Notes: a model not told the origin generated them from the sequence alone. A DNA stretch of 64,000 nucleotides from Lepidurus packardi (GCA_023053545.1 JAKZAN010000004.1:10416001-10480000), one strand, 5' to 3'. Shown: positions 1 through 13,439, counted from the first letter of the stretch. Program-made: numbers and translations.

Positions 1-3000
1 TTGGCTTCAGTCCTTGCCCCTCCCACCTCCACGCCCAGCTCGCAGCCTGATCCTGACCCTAGTGTTGCTTGTTCAGTTGTTTTGTCACCCTTTGACCCTG
101 CCACCAGCACGGACGGGAATGTAGATGGGGAAACAACCCATACTGAAAGTCAGGCTTCTCTTTCGTCGACAGCCGTGGTGAATACGACGGGCAATCATGG
201 AACATTGTCATCCATGGTGCGGCCCATTAGTATGCCTCCCATGGCGCCTGGATTAGGACTCTTGTCAGCCATGATGAATTCCGGCACCATGCCCACTTTA
301 AGGCACACAGGACTCGCTGCTTCTCGAATAGACAATCAATCTTCGACACCTGCAGGTAAGGTGACGTTTCTGGCGAGCTTTGCATGCTGCTCGTGGCTTG
401 AAAAATATATAGATATGGATATAAAAGTGAGTCTCTCACGTTATTCGGCAGTATTATGTAATATAAGTATTAAAGCCACGGTGTACTACAAGTAGTTGAT
501 CTGGTCAAGAGATGACACTGGCGTCAAATTCCTGTTCTTTTTTGTCAACAGATGGCATTGCTGTCATACCCTATATCTGTATCATGTTCCCTATATCATG
601 AAAATGCAGCAACTTTAAACACAAATTTTAAAGAAATTTAACAATATAATTGAAAAATCATTTAACAAACATACTGAAAAAATTCAATTAATAATAAATC
701 CTACATCTAAATCTTTTGACGCAGCTGAAAGTATTTTTATTAAGGTATTTAAAAAATAATTTTTCAATTATATCGTTTAATTTCTTTTTAAGTTCTTGTT
801 TAAAGTTTTATTAAAGTTGCTGCACTTTGGATAATATAGAGGTAGACATCAGTGCCTTCTTGTGACAAAAAAGATCCACTACATGCAGTTCACTTTGGTT
901 TTAAAACTTAGAAAGGGATCAGTTTGAAGTGCTGGAGATTATTTTTGTTTTTAATGTAGATTCGCCCACGTTACGAGGAGCCAGGAATGCGGAAAACACC
1001 TCCCAACCTCCACATGAGCGTTTGGCAGCCATGAGTTTATCAGATTTGCCCGAACCGCCTATGGCAGTGAGCGAAATCGGACCGATTCCACCTCCTCCCA
1101 TGTTCAGCTCGCCCAGTCCAGTTCCGCCAGCTGTTGCGTCCGCTTCAGGCCATCCACCCCCTCCCTACAGTAATAGTAGTAATAGCGGAGGCGTGGGATT
1201 GCACAATGCAGTGACCCATGATCTGTCGGATTTGCAGGAGGACGAAGAAGCACCCATAAGTAACTATCTAAAAACTATAGCAACTACGACAGTATTCGGC
1301 AAAACACATAATTGACGTAGTTTCTGGTTCTCGTTTGCTAGAAGAGTGGGTGCGAGCCACGGGACCTAAAGAACCGCCCATTTTGAATGCCAGACCTCTA
1401 AAATCGGCCCTCAAGAAAAGCGGTTTGGGCTCCAATACGTCCACACCTACACAAACGCCCACGCAAGATGGAGTTAGTAGCGGAATCCAGTGGCAGGACC
1501 CACCCGCGAATCCTCCAAGTCGGTAAGGCTATCTGTACCTTCTTTTTTACACCAATTCTTAATGGAAGTTGGAAGAAAAAGAAGTAAAAGATGCGAAAAA
1601 AAAGTCCATCCGAGTGATGTCGGTTTTGTTTATCCGGTTTTATTGACCTGAGCTATCATATTATTACAAGCAGGCGGCTGTCCATCAAGCAAAGGATTAG
1701 AGTCAGGTACTTGACTTCTTGGAGCATGCGAAATCCTTTTTTTTTTATTTATTTATTTACAATGTGCTGCACCAAAACACACGGAAACGTTCAAAAAGCG
1801 CTGTTCACCTTATTTATGGCCGTCGTTTATTTGTATTCCTTTATTTATTCATTGTTGTCAAACTTTCAGTGTTGTGGTTATGTTATTAACTTATTTCATT
1901 CTTGTATTATTTATTTTATTTGAGGTTAAAAAGGCAGAAAGACCGTGAATAGTAACTTTTTGTGCCGCTTTTCTTAGGTTTGGGCTGTCGGCAGGCGGGC
2001 ATGATCATAATCATAACACCAGTGGAGACTCGAGCAAAGAGCAGCAACATCGACCGTCTTTCTTGCATCTGCAACCCACAGGACCCAGTTTCCAAATCCC
2101 ATCCCAAGATGATGACTCGGATGATTCTTCAGACGGACCTATTTTGTACCGAGATGAAGAAGGATTCGAGGATGAATGTATGTAGAGCAGATTGAAAGTG
2201 AAAATTGCACTAACGTTGAGGTTTGATGGTGTTTCTTTTTTATGTAGCGGCCAAAATTGCACGTAAGAATAGTTTGGCTCTCAAGCTAGCCATGCGACCA
2301 GATAAACAGGAGCTGATTGAGAGAGGAATTTTGTTTGCTCAAACTGAAAAGGAGAGGATAGAACACAAGAATGCCATAGGAACCAAATTGACACGGTAAA
2401 GCCTTTCACTCCGTCAGCGAAAAATCCCATATCCCGATGGCATATTCACTATGTGATCCTAATGTCGTTTTTTCTACCCTCGTTGACAGGAGGCTCAGCC
2501 TTAGGCCAACTCAGGAGGAATTGGAAGAGAGGAATATCCTGAAACGTGAGATATTGAGTGACGGGTGACGAACAGTGATAATACGATTTGTTTTTTATTT
2601 TGTGGGGGATAATATAGGAATTAGTCCAGCGGAAGAGAAAAAAGAACGGGAAGAAAGGAAATGGACCTTGATTCGGAAATTGAGTTACCGGCCAACAATT
2701 GAGGAGCTTAAGGAACGGAAGGTATTGACATTCTGCAGATTTTACGATTCATTTTTTCGGAGGGGCTAAATTTAGACATTGTGTTTAGATCATCCGTTTT
2801 AATGATTATGTGGAAGTGGCGGACGCGTCTGATTACGACCGACGGGCAGATCGACCTTGGACGCGCTTGACGCCACAGGAAAAAGCCGCCATTCGGAAAG
2901 AATTGAATGAGTTTAAAAGCACAGAGATGATGGTCCACGTGGATTCTCTATACATGATAAGGTATAAAGTTAAAATATGACGTTTAAGGACAAAAGCCAC

Positions 3001-3658
3001 CAAGAAACAACTATTTTTAAGAAAAGAGCATACAATCTAGGTTCCAGTTGTAGTGTTTCTTTCCATAAATCACGAAGTAGTAGTTAAGCTACTAAAGAAA
3101 GAAAAATATTATTATGTAGCTTTTTTACGTCACAGACATAGGTTGTGATACCCGAAAGCTTTGTTTTTATTGTCTTAAGCATCGATGTAAACCGTAACCA
3201 TGGTAACGAACGTTAAACCACACCTTGAGATGATCGTGACGTCACGACCCAAGCTTCGCATGCCAGTAACTCGTGAAAGGCTAATCAAAAAAGTTTTCAA
3301 CAAAAGTACATCGTTAAAGTAAAAAAAATAGGATCGTGCAGCTTTTTTGACATCATAGACATGTTGTCATAGAGAAAGCTGTGTTTTTATTGTTTTAAGC
3401 ATGGAAGTAAACACCAATCATGGTAACAAACGTTAAGCTACACCTTCAGACGACCGTGACGCCACGACCAAAGATATTTGTGTAAATAACTCGTGAACGG
3501 CTTATGGTGAAAGTTTAAAACAAAGTCCTAGATTCTTAGAGTACCGTAAGCTACAAGAATCGATCGAATTGTGTGGGTTTTGGTGGCTATTGGTCTTTAA
3601 CATCTCTAATGATTTTGGAAGTTGCTAACTGTTTTTGCGTAATAGGTTCCACAAATGA
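1..3658 (+). CDS. Phactr: Phosphatase and actin regulator (Phactr), 5'-partial
   Basis: Phactr proteins bind G-actin through RPEL repeats and protein phosphatase 1 through the C-terminal tail, linking actin levels to dephosphorylation. Nine exons join in frame: <1-355, 960-1259, 1342-1522, 1978-2177, 2248-2395, 2490-2545, 2618-2721, 2789-2961 and 3646-3658 (509 codons visible). The 5' part is a proline/serine-rich disordered region. Three RPEL repeats follow on separate exons: [14 protein letters not shown] (exon 5), [14 protein letters not shown] (exon 6) and [12 protein letters not shown] (exon 7). Exon 8 encodes the PP1-binding region, with [20 protein letters not shown] and [20 protein letters not shown], and the tiny last exon gives RFHK and a stop, close to the family ending RFHRP. 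The true start lies left of the window, so the first codons are only the window edge. The fourth, N-terminal RPEL of other Phactrs is not visible here. Identity is secure from the C-terminal half. Confidence 0.93.
479..895. repeat. Inverted-repeat element (MITE-like) in Phactr intron 1
   Basis: The two halves of this intronic segment are imperfect reverse complements. The inner arms at about 606-665 and 752-826 share GCAGCAACTTTAA and ATATAATTGAAAAAT. The outer arms share a motif of the type GTAGTTGATC followed by TTTTTTGTCA and TGGCANT. AT-rich DNA separates the arms. The right-hand motif recurs near 9785-9840, so this is a dispersed family. There is no coding capacity. The exact ends and target-site duplication are not resolved. 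Confidence 0.6.
3115..3515. repeat. Imperfect tandem duplication in last Phactr intron
   Basis: Two copies of a roughly 190-bp unit lie about 210 bp apart (near 3115-3285 and 3335-3510). Each runs from AGCTTTTTT through a shared TTTTTATTGT and TTAAGCAT stretch, a CATGGTAAC core, AACGTTAA, a CGTGACG/CCACGAC block and TAACTCGTGAA. The copies differ at many sites, so the duplication is old. It has no coding potential and lies in the 684-nt intron 2962-3645. Confidence 0.6.
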
Positions 3659-5217
3659 GTGGTGCCCAGCGAACTAGCAGCGTTGTTTCCCGCGTTCTAC
3701 CAAGTTTCTATACCCCCCGATACCAGATCTACTTCCTTGTTTGTTTTCGTAAAAAAAAAACGAAAAGCAGAATGTTTCCAACACTTCTACTTAGTTTGCT
3801 ATCCTGGCAATGGCGACTTCCAATGGAGATTTTCGGCTTTTGCCGCCATATTGAAACCCGAACCGCAGAGCTGAAGAACAAAAGAGACATTTACTTATTT
3901 ACAAGTTGGAGAGCAAGGGAAACGTTTTCTTCTGTGATACGAAAATAGCGGTCGAACTTAATTGAAAACTTAAATGAAGTAAATAAAAAAGCAAAAACTG
4001 AATGGAGGAGGCTTTCCTTCCGGAAAGCTGTTCCAAAAAGTGCCTGGAGATTGCAACACCATTCACGTTGTGGCAAAATACGCTTCCTGAGTCGAAAAGA
4101 ATTCAAGATATTTCATGTCGAAAAGGAAAACACGAAGCCAGCTTAATTTGGACGAGAAAAATTAAAATGAAAACGTAAACAAAAAACAAAACTTAAACGC
4201 ATGCGCACGAAAATGGAAGAGTCTCTCCCCCATGGCGTAAATTTGCCACCCAGTGTTTTTTAGTTGACACTTCCTTGTGCAAACTCTGAAACAAAAATAA
4301 CTTTCCTGTTTCTTTGTTGTTTTTTAGCCTTCGCAAGGATATTTTTTCAAACAAATGCTGTGTTTTTTGGTCTCATCCTGAGTTCTGATTTGATTTATCT
4401 TTCCTTTCGTCTCCCTTCCCCCCCAAAAAAAGGCGGGCATTCCTTGAATTTCCTATGCCTTTCTTTTTAAGAAGGTTTTCTTTCCCGGCTTGGGGTCTTG
4501 CTTCCAGGATGATTAAAAAAAAAAAGAGTAAGAAGAATCCAAAAAGAAGTGACGAGTCAGGGAACAGTAATATTCATGATTGTTTCGGGTCCGGTGGGTT
4601 GGAAAAGGGCTGTTGTTTTCTAAGCTATTATTTCGTTTTAATTTTTCCAATTTTCTAACGAATCTTTCGTTGAGAAAGTGTGTGTGACACCTTATAACGT
4701 TGCGAAAGAGTTGTGCTTCTTTTCCGTGAAGAGTGGCAGCACAAATGAGGATCTAGTTAACTTTTGTCAAAACTTGAAAAAATCCGTTCTTTTTTATATA
4801 TGGCGAAATGTGGAAGCAAGAGAACCAAGAAATGGGAGTTGTTGAAATTGTACATAGTAAAGAAAAACAGAAAAAACGAAAAAGTGGAAAGTTTCTTGCA
4901 AAAATGGGGGTGAGCAAGAAAAGAAACTCGCAAATTTGTACAAACAAAAAAGAGATCATGAATGGCAATGTCATGTATATGTTGACCCCGCCCACGCAAG
5001 TGGTCGCGGCTGGTGTGTTATATCGTTTTCCTTTTAACTTTCGCCCATCTTCCTCGATTTCCAAAAATGCAAGAAAACCATTCTTGGAAGAATGCAAATT
5101 GCAATCGCGTTAGACGTAAAAAGTATAGCAGTAGGTTTAAAGAAATAAAAAAGGCTGATTTTTAATAACACTGTATTCTTCCAAGCCGTACCACACAAAC
5201 CAAAGGCGTATAAAGAG
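3659..5217. other. Intergenic region between convergent Phactr and BTB-zinc-finger genes
   Basis: About 1.56 kb holding the 3' untranslated regions of two convergent genes. An AATAAA on the plus strand near 3981 could serve Phactr. The ORFs in this stretch are low-complexity (phenylalanine- or lysine-rich from T and A runs) and match nothing I recognise. Confidence 0.5.
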
Positions 5218-6538
5218 TCAAGGGTCACAAGCATGCCTTTCGAACGAGGAAACTGTTTCAAAATCCACCTTACAACGCCGACAGGCATAAGAGTTGGCGC
5301 CGTGAACTTGCAGCGTGTGTTGCATGAGTTCCGGTTCCGTTTTGAGCACCTCGCTGCATTCCAAGCAAAGGTACGATACGGAATCTTCGGCGATGGGAGT
5401 GGAGGGCGGACTATGGACCTGCGAGTAATGGGACTTGAAACTGGTGGTGTTGGGAAAGGTTCTTGGGCATTTGGAACATTGGATGTTGTTGGTAGTGGCG
5501 TTGCCTCGGTCACAGGCGTGTTTATGCAAACCGCGTCGTTGGGGGAAAGTGCGATGGCAAAGATCGCAAGTATAAACGGTCTCCCATGTGTGTAGATTCT
5601 TGTGTTCAGCCAAAGTACTGGCGTGGCTGAACACTTTGCTGCAGACGTCGCACTGGAATGGCTTTTCACCCGTATGGATGCGTTCGTGGGTTCGCAAATG
5701 CCCTGATTGGCGAAAGCGTTTATAGCAAATACCGCAAACAAAGGGTCGCTCGTCATTATGCAAGCGCATGTGCATGGTCAAGGAAGAGCGACGACTGAAC
5801 TTGACCCCGCAATGCTGACAAGTGAACGAGTTTGAATCACTCGAGTCGTTTTCCTGTTTTATAGCACGCCGAGAGCGTTTGGTGGCGATGCCGTTTTTGA
5901 CAGGCTTCGAAGAGGAAGCAGGAATGAAATCGGCGTCGTCATTCGGTTCATCGATCTGACCGTCGTCCAAGAGGTCGTCTTCGTCCTCATCTTCTTCTTC
6001 GACGGATTGTAGGGGATCCTGTTCAGCGTTAGAAGGGGTGGTAAAGGTAGACGGACCCTCTAGGGTCGTTAGATTTGTGGATGAACCGATTTCGAATTCT
6101 AGGAGTAATTCTTTGAAGGATTCTTCCATTCCTGGTGCGACAGTCGCTGCGCCATGGTAGATAAACTCTATCAAGGAGGTTAGGACGATTGGACTAGAGG
6201 AAAATAAAGCTATAATTAATAATCTTGAACTATAAATGATAATATAGCATTTAAGTTTGGAGTGTGAACTTGTGTTGACTGTACTTGAAGCCATCCAGGA
6301 CCACGTGGATCAAATCGGAGTAGTATAAGGGTTGCAGGATGTGAGCTAATAATGGACTTGCTGCAGCTAAGATGGTTCGATGAGCTCGCACCTTTTTTCC
6401 TTTGCAGATTAGAATGACATCAGCTTTGGTTGAAGTTACAAATGCACTTCGCAAACTTGTAGCAAAGTAGGATTCGTGCTGTTCACGTGGGAGTAAGAGC
6501 TGGAGAGTAATATCGTTGGTTTCTGGCATTTCAGACAT
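5218..6538 (-). CDS. BTB/POZ and C2H2 zinc-finger transcription factor
   Basis: A probable nuclear DNA-binding regulator. Two exons on the minus strand, 6538-6285 and 6193-5218, are joined across a 91-nt GT-AG intron and give 409 aa; the junction codon becomes AAT (GF-N-PIV). Residues about 20-115 form a BTB/POZ dimerisation domain (KADVILICKGKKVRAHR, then LAAASPLLAHIL, and SLIEFIYHG across the splice). A long acidic linker (EEEDEDEDDLLDDG) follows, then a basic KRSRRAIK. Seven C2H2-type fingers fill the C-terminal half: CQHC, CGIC, CDVC, CDLC, CSKC, CLEC and CRRC. A TGEKP linker joins fingers 2 and 3. Fingers 4 and 7 end in HAC, so they are C2HC-like or degenerate. The closest families are BTB-ZF (ZBTB) proteins. 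I cannot assign an ortholog. Confidence 0.88.
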
Positions 6539-9500
6539 TTCCTTATGATTCTATGAGAACTAATTTACTGTAATATTTATATATAAAATATTTACTTTAC
6601 TAAAATAGACTTTATTGCTGTCACCGCAACAAGTCTGGTTTAGCTATTATTGTTTAGCTTCCTGTTTTATGTTTGATTTCATAGATGGCGATTGAATATG
6701 AAAAGCGTGGTAAATTTTCTTTCCATGAAAATCAGAATGGCAACCCGTTTTTAATTTAAATATGAAGCTGGATCATTTAATTGCAGGCAAATGTCTTAAG
6801 ATAACCCATTTTAGTTGTATCTCTATACACATTTTGTATAAATAAGAGTGGGATTTGCCGCAAAAGCAAAACAAACCCAATAAGTAAACTATTTTATGTA
6901 ATAGCTTATTGAGATTTAATCATAGAAATCGACATTTATTAAGCTAACAGAAATTTTTGCCATTTGCATTCTAATGTCGTACATTCTAAGAAATGGCTGG
7001 TTCTCATAGACTCATCTTTTAAATATTAAAATTTGAATCTTTATTGGAATTTCTTCCGCCCCCTTCTGCCACCTAGCGCCAACTTATCAATTGAACTCGA
7101 ACAATTTATGATGAGCGGTGATTTCGTTGCTCGGCGTTGAAAACTTTCGTATTTCTGCAGCCAAACGCCTTATTTTCTATTGATCTAACAAACTAAGCTG
7201 TTCCAAGTTAGTATAGTAAAATAGCTGAATAATAGACAAAAATGTATGGAACGTTTTTTATTTCCCGTTTAAAGATCTAGTATCCCACGTTTTTCTACCT
7301 CGTCCTATGGCTATTGCCACGCAACGTAATGCAATCTATAATTCAGAAATGCAAGTGCTGTGGAAAGCCAATGCAATTTCTTTCTGCGGGAGACCAGACG
7401 AGGAGGACAAGGTACAGGGAGGCGAATATGAAGAGTGGAGAACAGAAGACGCCTGTTAATGCGTCGCGGGAATATTGCTCGATGTTATCGACCGATTCCC
7501 GTCGTTTTTACTTGCGTGGTTAGATCCCTTCTGCCTTCTACCCCACATCCAGCACGCTGCTCTGTTCTGTTCACCGAGTCGCCACCGCCGAGTTTTCTGC
7601 TGCTTACGTACCTTCCCCCATACCACTGCAAGCTAAAGCCGGAGCAGCAGCTCCCCTTGACTCGTACTGCGTTTTCCCCGTTCTTCATTTGCCACCGGGC
7701 ATCGTCACTCCTCGTTTGCTTTCCGCCCAAAAGCAACACGCAAAACATGGCAGCAACCCCGTCGACCACGATTGTGCTCCAGCTTCTTTCGCTCTGCCAT
7801 AATTCGACGTTCAAACGCAAATCGTGCTCGTACTAAATCCAGTTAGTGCCACCAAATCAAACGAAGAATAACACTCGCGGAAGCTCAATTTTCAGCCCAC
7901 TTCAAAATCTCCCATTCAGCAAAATTTGGATTTTTGGAAAAGTGCATTAGAGTGCCATGAAAACACGTCTCTTTGGTTGAAAGAAACGTCTGTTGGTTCT
8001 GCCATCATGGGTTGAAGACAGTGAAGTAGATTTCTGCAGTAATTTTTCAGGATCCCAGTAACGCTATGAACGTGCAACAAAGGATGACCTGGAACTTTGA
8101 CTTGTTCATCCAAGGAAAATTGTTGAGTCCGGGCCAAACATTCTCTCACAGACCTGGTCATGGTGGCGTGGATGTGGATTCGACCAGGAATTCAACTACT
8201 ACCCTTCACTTTTTTCCTAAAGTAAGCCCAAGCTTTATCTTGTCTAGGTTCTAGAGGAGGAAAAACACCCACAACTCAGACATTTCAAGAGTTATTTACA
8301 CCAAAAAGCACTCGAGATTTCGGGCTAAAAACTGCCATGAATTGTCAAGCTTTTGCATACTGTCCCCGGCGTGAAGCAGCAAAGCTGTGCAATATGTTGA
8401 CGGGAAGAGGGAATGAGCGGATATTTTCGTGATGAGCGAAACCAAGCTTCCTTATGTGTCACTCACCAAAAGACGCTTCAGATACTCTCTATACTTTTAC
8501 TTAGGGAATGGTTTCCCTTGGCAAAGCGCCCAGAAATGGGGAGGATTGAGACAAGATGAGATGAGGAACCGGAAAACGAATAACGTGCTGGGCTGCGTCG
8601 CATGGGGCCTTTTTTCCACCCGGGTTATCAATGTTGGGGAGATAATTTTGCCGAGTTGCTCCAAACGCTGTGCCTAATTAAAGCTTAGCAAACGAGGTGT
8701 ATTTATTTATTTTTGTATTTATTTGCCTTAACAGTTTTCAAAGTTTCGACCCCTCCAAGGGAGGGGGCCAACAGCGTGGTTTAAAAATATATTGCATTTT
8801 TTGGATTTGGGGTGATTTTTTTTTTCAGCTTCAATGCTATCATTAGTAGCTTCTCGTGCGAAGATGCCCAAGTGAAAGGGGGTGCTGGCTACTGGCCCAT
8901 AATCCGAGTTATTTATTTAGAAAGAAAAGCAGGGTTACAACAAGGCACAGGAAATCTGTCTCGGATGCTTTTCATCTGTTATCTAGTTCCACTCTCGTGC
9001 TATCTATGACTTGCTTTTGGGAACTTTGGGGAATATAGAGCGAAGCAAAAGCTGCGATCAATAGTGTCATTAATTAGACTAATTTGGGCCTGACACGTAT
9101 GTTGGCCATGACTGGAGCAATGCTAAAAAGGAAAGAAAAGACAAATAAGTAAGCGTTCCTTACAAATGAGTCGTATCTGTCAGACTCGTATCTTAAAAGA
9201 ACGCCATTTTTATCATGATAGGACTGTCATGTCTTTTAATTATTTATGACATGATGTAACTTTCTGTAATTTCCTTTTTATACAACTGGTTAGCGATTCT
9301 ATTTTACCCTTAAAGAGTTGGAATAACTCGCGAGTAAGTTTAGAGTTGCCCTCAGTATATTTGAATATTTGTTATGTCAAATATATTTGTTATATCAAAT
9401 GATTGCACTGTTATTTTACCCTCAACTAATCGTGCCGAGGCCATGGCATACTGGAACCCCTTATGGCGCTACAGAAGGGCAAATTTTGATTCCAAAATTA

Positions 9501-9599
9501 TCATTCCCTGTTTAATATAGTGAAACTGTATTGTGAAAGTAATGCATGGGATGGATACAATTTAGTTTACTTGCTGGTTTTCATTTTTGATATCGGTTT

Positions 9600-9845
9600 C
9601 ACTAATTTTTTCCATAGTTTTCAAGTTGCGAAAATGTAAAAGAAATCTTGATCAAAATCTTAAGCAGCAGATAAAGTACATTCTGTTATTAAGATATTGT
9701 TAGGGAAATAATTTTTCATTTATATATTTCTGTTTCTTTTAATTTCTTGCTTAAAGTTTACGACATTACAATGAGAAATGGTTTGACATTAGTGCCATCT
9801 TTTGACAAAAAAAGTGATCAACTGCTTGCGGTACAACAGTCGTAA
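9600..9845. repeat. Second, partial copy of the Phactr-intron MITE family
   Basis: The segment contains TAATTTTTCATTTATAT, then TTAATTTCTTGCTTAAAGTT, then GACATTAGTGCCATCTTTTG and a GACAAAAAAAGTGATCAACT stretch. These match in order the right arm of the inverted-repeat element at about 755-890. The left arm is not obvious, so this copy looks partial. It is non-coding. Confidence 0.5.
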
Positions 9846-12669
9846 ACTAATGTGACAGCCAACGGCCATACCACGCAGAATGTACGAACTAATGTGACCG
9901 TTATTTAATGTGTTATTAACAATATGTCGTGTTTATCGGAAGCACTAAAATAGGAAGGTTATTATTGACAGTTGTAGCAATTTGATGACAAATTATGAAT
10001 TCAATCTCGTGGTACTTTTCGAATTTTCGTGAAAATGCCCCCAAACCGTATTTTTTAAAGAATTTTTCGAACTTTCGTAGATTCCGAAAATTCTTGTAGA
10101 CAAAAAGAGATTTAAATACTTTAATTCATTTTTTTTGTCACTTTAAAGGAGATCACTTAAGAAGACTGAAAGAAACCAGATTAAGAAGACTAAAAGGTCG
10201 TAGTAATTGAACTATTTTTAACATCGTAAGAAATTTATAGCTTTTTATGATGGTTTCGGTTTCATTTTTAATACTTGTAATACGTCTTCTTTCTTCACTG
10301 CGTCGGAAAGTGAATTCCGTACCCAATATCAACATTTCTTTTGCGTTTCTGTTCACGGACGTTACGACACACAAACACGGCCATACCATGATTACCTATT
10401 CATGTGAATCGATCGATGTTACTATCAAGTTAGATTGCACTCTACCAACACATATTTGTCTCACAAGGAAAACGAAGCTGAAACAAAGGAAATTAATGAT
10501 GTTGCAACAATAACCAACCCAAGGAAGTTGATAGCAAGTCAGTTTAGCCATCGCAAGTCTTGAACTTTTCTGATATATGCAAACACAATTACTTGGAAAA
10601 CGAACGAAAAATTAGAATGTCTTTGCGCTCCTAACTTCATTTTTTTTTCTTTAAAATGATTGTAGAGATTGGAAAGGCTAGGTGAGTTTATGATATTCTA
10701 TTACTTTGGGTTTGACAAGTTGCTTAGGCTTGGGGGGTTGGGACACAGTAATGTGCAAGAGGGAAACAGAATAGAAACAGAGGAAAAGCTGTAGCTGCAG
10801 GTATTGATCCACCGCGGGACGCGCTGGTAGTATATAGTAAAGAAAGGTTGGGAAGAGTACAGCAGAATTGGATGTTTTCTCCCTGGATGGATGTAAAACT
10901 CCAAAAAAGCTTTCCTTGTCGGAGGCAGAGAGAAGGGGGGGAAGGGGGGTTTTAGTGAACGACGCATGGCACATAAAGTAACGAGTGTAGATGTGTGTTT
11001 ATACTGCCCATGTTCTTAGATGTGGATCTGCATAGGGAAACAAGGTTAGAAGGGGGGTGAACCCCATAATAGAAATGTTATGTTAGGGAAGTTCCGGGAC
11101 TGTTTTCAAAGATTCCCAGAAAATTATGGGTAGGGTTAGGGCAATTCACCCTTCCCAGTGTTCCTTGATCGAATTGACCTAATTGCTAGCTTCCATGTGG
11201 CTTATGCGTTTACGTGGCTGAGTAATTCCGGGGAGTCATCTCCTCTTTTAGCCTTAACCGAATTTTGGGAGAATCAATTCCGGGGGGGGGGAGGGTCCGA
11301 ATGAGCTAAATATCAGAGTTGTAATCGTAATCGTATGCGATTCCCTAAAGGACCTTAGCAATGAACGTATTTATGGCAGGTAGTAAATGTAGTTCCAATT
11401 GTTATTACTGCGTGCCCGTCCCGGTGGGTTCATTTATCAGTTTCTCGAGGCTTTATTCTCGCTTTCCGAGCCGAGCGATTTACAATCATGTGTTTCTTTT
11501 TATTTCATTTCGGCTGAATTTTCAATTACTGTTTCCTGAAGCATGCTTTTACTGAGTCCCACAAGTAACGAAAAAAGCCGCAGAAATGTAACTTTATTTC
11601 ATCCTCTTACAGCTTAAAAATTGACAAAAATGCGCCGCAAATCTCAATCGATTTCTGCGAATTTATGCAACAAAAATTTAATTAGTACTCTGAATTGCTA
11701 TCTTCTTTAGAGAGACTGCAAGACATTTTTGGCGAAAAGTTAATCACGTTATTTGCGGAGAAATTTACAGAAATTCGCAGAAATTTCAGAGTAATACATT
11801 ATTTGTTCCCGATTTATTGGAAGAGAGGCGCCGGGGAAGACGAAAATGAACACCAAGTGCGTAGAAAGGTCTTTAGGAAATCATGTCGACAGTATAACGG
11901 CAGGGAAAAAGGGTTTGGGTTCGGTACGAAGGAAGAAGAAAGAGATGGTCATTTCTATCGGACTAGTTAACAGGAAAGTACATCACCGTTCTTTGTTTGG
12001 GTCGGAAGGATGGCAATTATAAGCATGGGAGGCTCCTCTCTCATCGATTGGTGGAAACAAGGGGAAGAGCAAGGCAACCCTAACGCTGCAGTCATGTCAA
12101 AGGTCATAGGTTATGCAGCCACCCTGCCCCGGTTGGGTTACCTCACCTCGTTTTATCGCCATTACTGTTGGAGCTCCGACTCCTTCGTTCCGGCGGCCTC
12201 AGCAGGCAACCTCCTCCCCAAACGTGGGCGTGGCTTATCGGAGAGCAATAGGTACAGTCCATGTCCCGTTATGTGTGTGCTTCTGTTCCCGTTTCCCAGC
12301 TTTATACGCTCCAAGGGCTTTTAGGGGCCAGCTTTAGGCTGCACAATGTACCCCATAAAATCTCGTTCTCACCTTTGACCCTATATCTCCCTATTTCTGG
12401 CGTCTTTTGGGCCCTACCTGGGAAAAGGTGTTACATTGAAAATTTTTTCAGGAAAAAAACAACCACAAAGTTATACATATTTTGCCAGTTTGGGATATAA
12501 CTCCAAGTACAGACTGTTATATTTCTGCAGAGAAATTGTTGCAGACATAGGAAGATCGAAGAGACCTTGCGTGAGCCAAAGTCACTACATTACTGTTTGC
12601 ATTACTGTGGTTAAGATGAATAAAAATCGATGTCAAGTTTCACATTAACTTGCACGCAGGTTGCTCATG

Positions 12670-13060
12670 TTAAACGCTAATAAGAGGGGGGTAAGTTAAC
12701 CTAGTACGGGGGTAAGAAACTGCTGAAAAGGAGAATTGACCTCATGCCCCGCCCCTTGCGTGCTGACGTACTTTTCAGCGAGAATGAAAAACGCGGCATG
12801 GAGTCTCCTTTCGGAACGGACTTCGTTTGAATTATGGGTCGTGCCAGATTTTTTTTAAGTATACATTGGCGGCTACTATGCTACTTTTTGTATTCTTGTT
12901 TTACTTTCTATATAAGACCAAAAGTTCGAGTGAGAAAGACGAGAGAGGGAGTCCTATTCACTTTCTACTCTGCCTTGTGTCTATACACTGGTGCGGCTTC
13001 CACTATGCGGGCTCGGCTCCGCTCTACGATCAATAAACAGAGCGCGTGGAGTTGATGGCA
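12670..13060 (+). mobile_element. Possible solo LTR or LTR remnant
   Basis: A TATA-like box (CTATATAAGACC near 12909) is followed about 120 nt downstream by a polyadenylation signal (CAATAAACAGAGCGCG near 13030), with a GC-rich stretch between. This U3-R-U5 arrangement is typical of an LTR. I see no gag/pol coding sequence, no second LTR and no clear target-site duplication, so the boundaries are guesses. A cellular promoter, for example a distal Shab promoter, would explain the TATA box as well. Confidence 0.25.
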
Positions 13061-13439
13061 CACTTGTCCGAATTTTCTTTAGCTGGCTTTAGCCTTGTAT
13101 ATGCGATAGCCAAAATGTCCATGGCAAGAAAAATAAAGAAGACTCCCAAATGGGCCATTTTTGTATTTATTTCCTTCTTTCTTTCTCCAACTTGGGGTGC
13201 GGCGGGCCCCCGCCAATAAGCCTATCAAAGTATGCATAATACATGAGTTGAGCATGTCTTGTGCTGTTTTCACAAGTCCATGGGAGGTCATGTGAGGACA
13301 CTTAAGCTAATTAGGTTCTTGCGTGAGCAAATCCAATGCACTGAAAGCCTCGATTGACTAATCAGTAATAACGAATCCGCTGATATTGAGCACGCCAATA
13401 ATTCCAGACTTTTGAACTTTCTTGTTTCTCCTTCGCCTC

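Noticed and set aside
7307..7836. Overlapping ORFs of 50-133 aa on both strands in a GC-richer patch
   Set aside because: No recognisable domain, several competing frames, and no clear splice partners. The patch could equally be a promoter or 5' UTR.
7916..8161. 81-aa minus-strand ORF
   Set aside because: It reads like a mixed-composition protein but matches no family I know and has no supporting exons.
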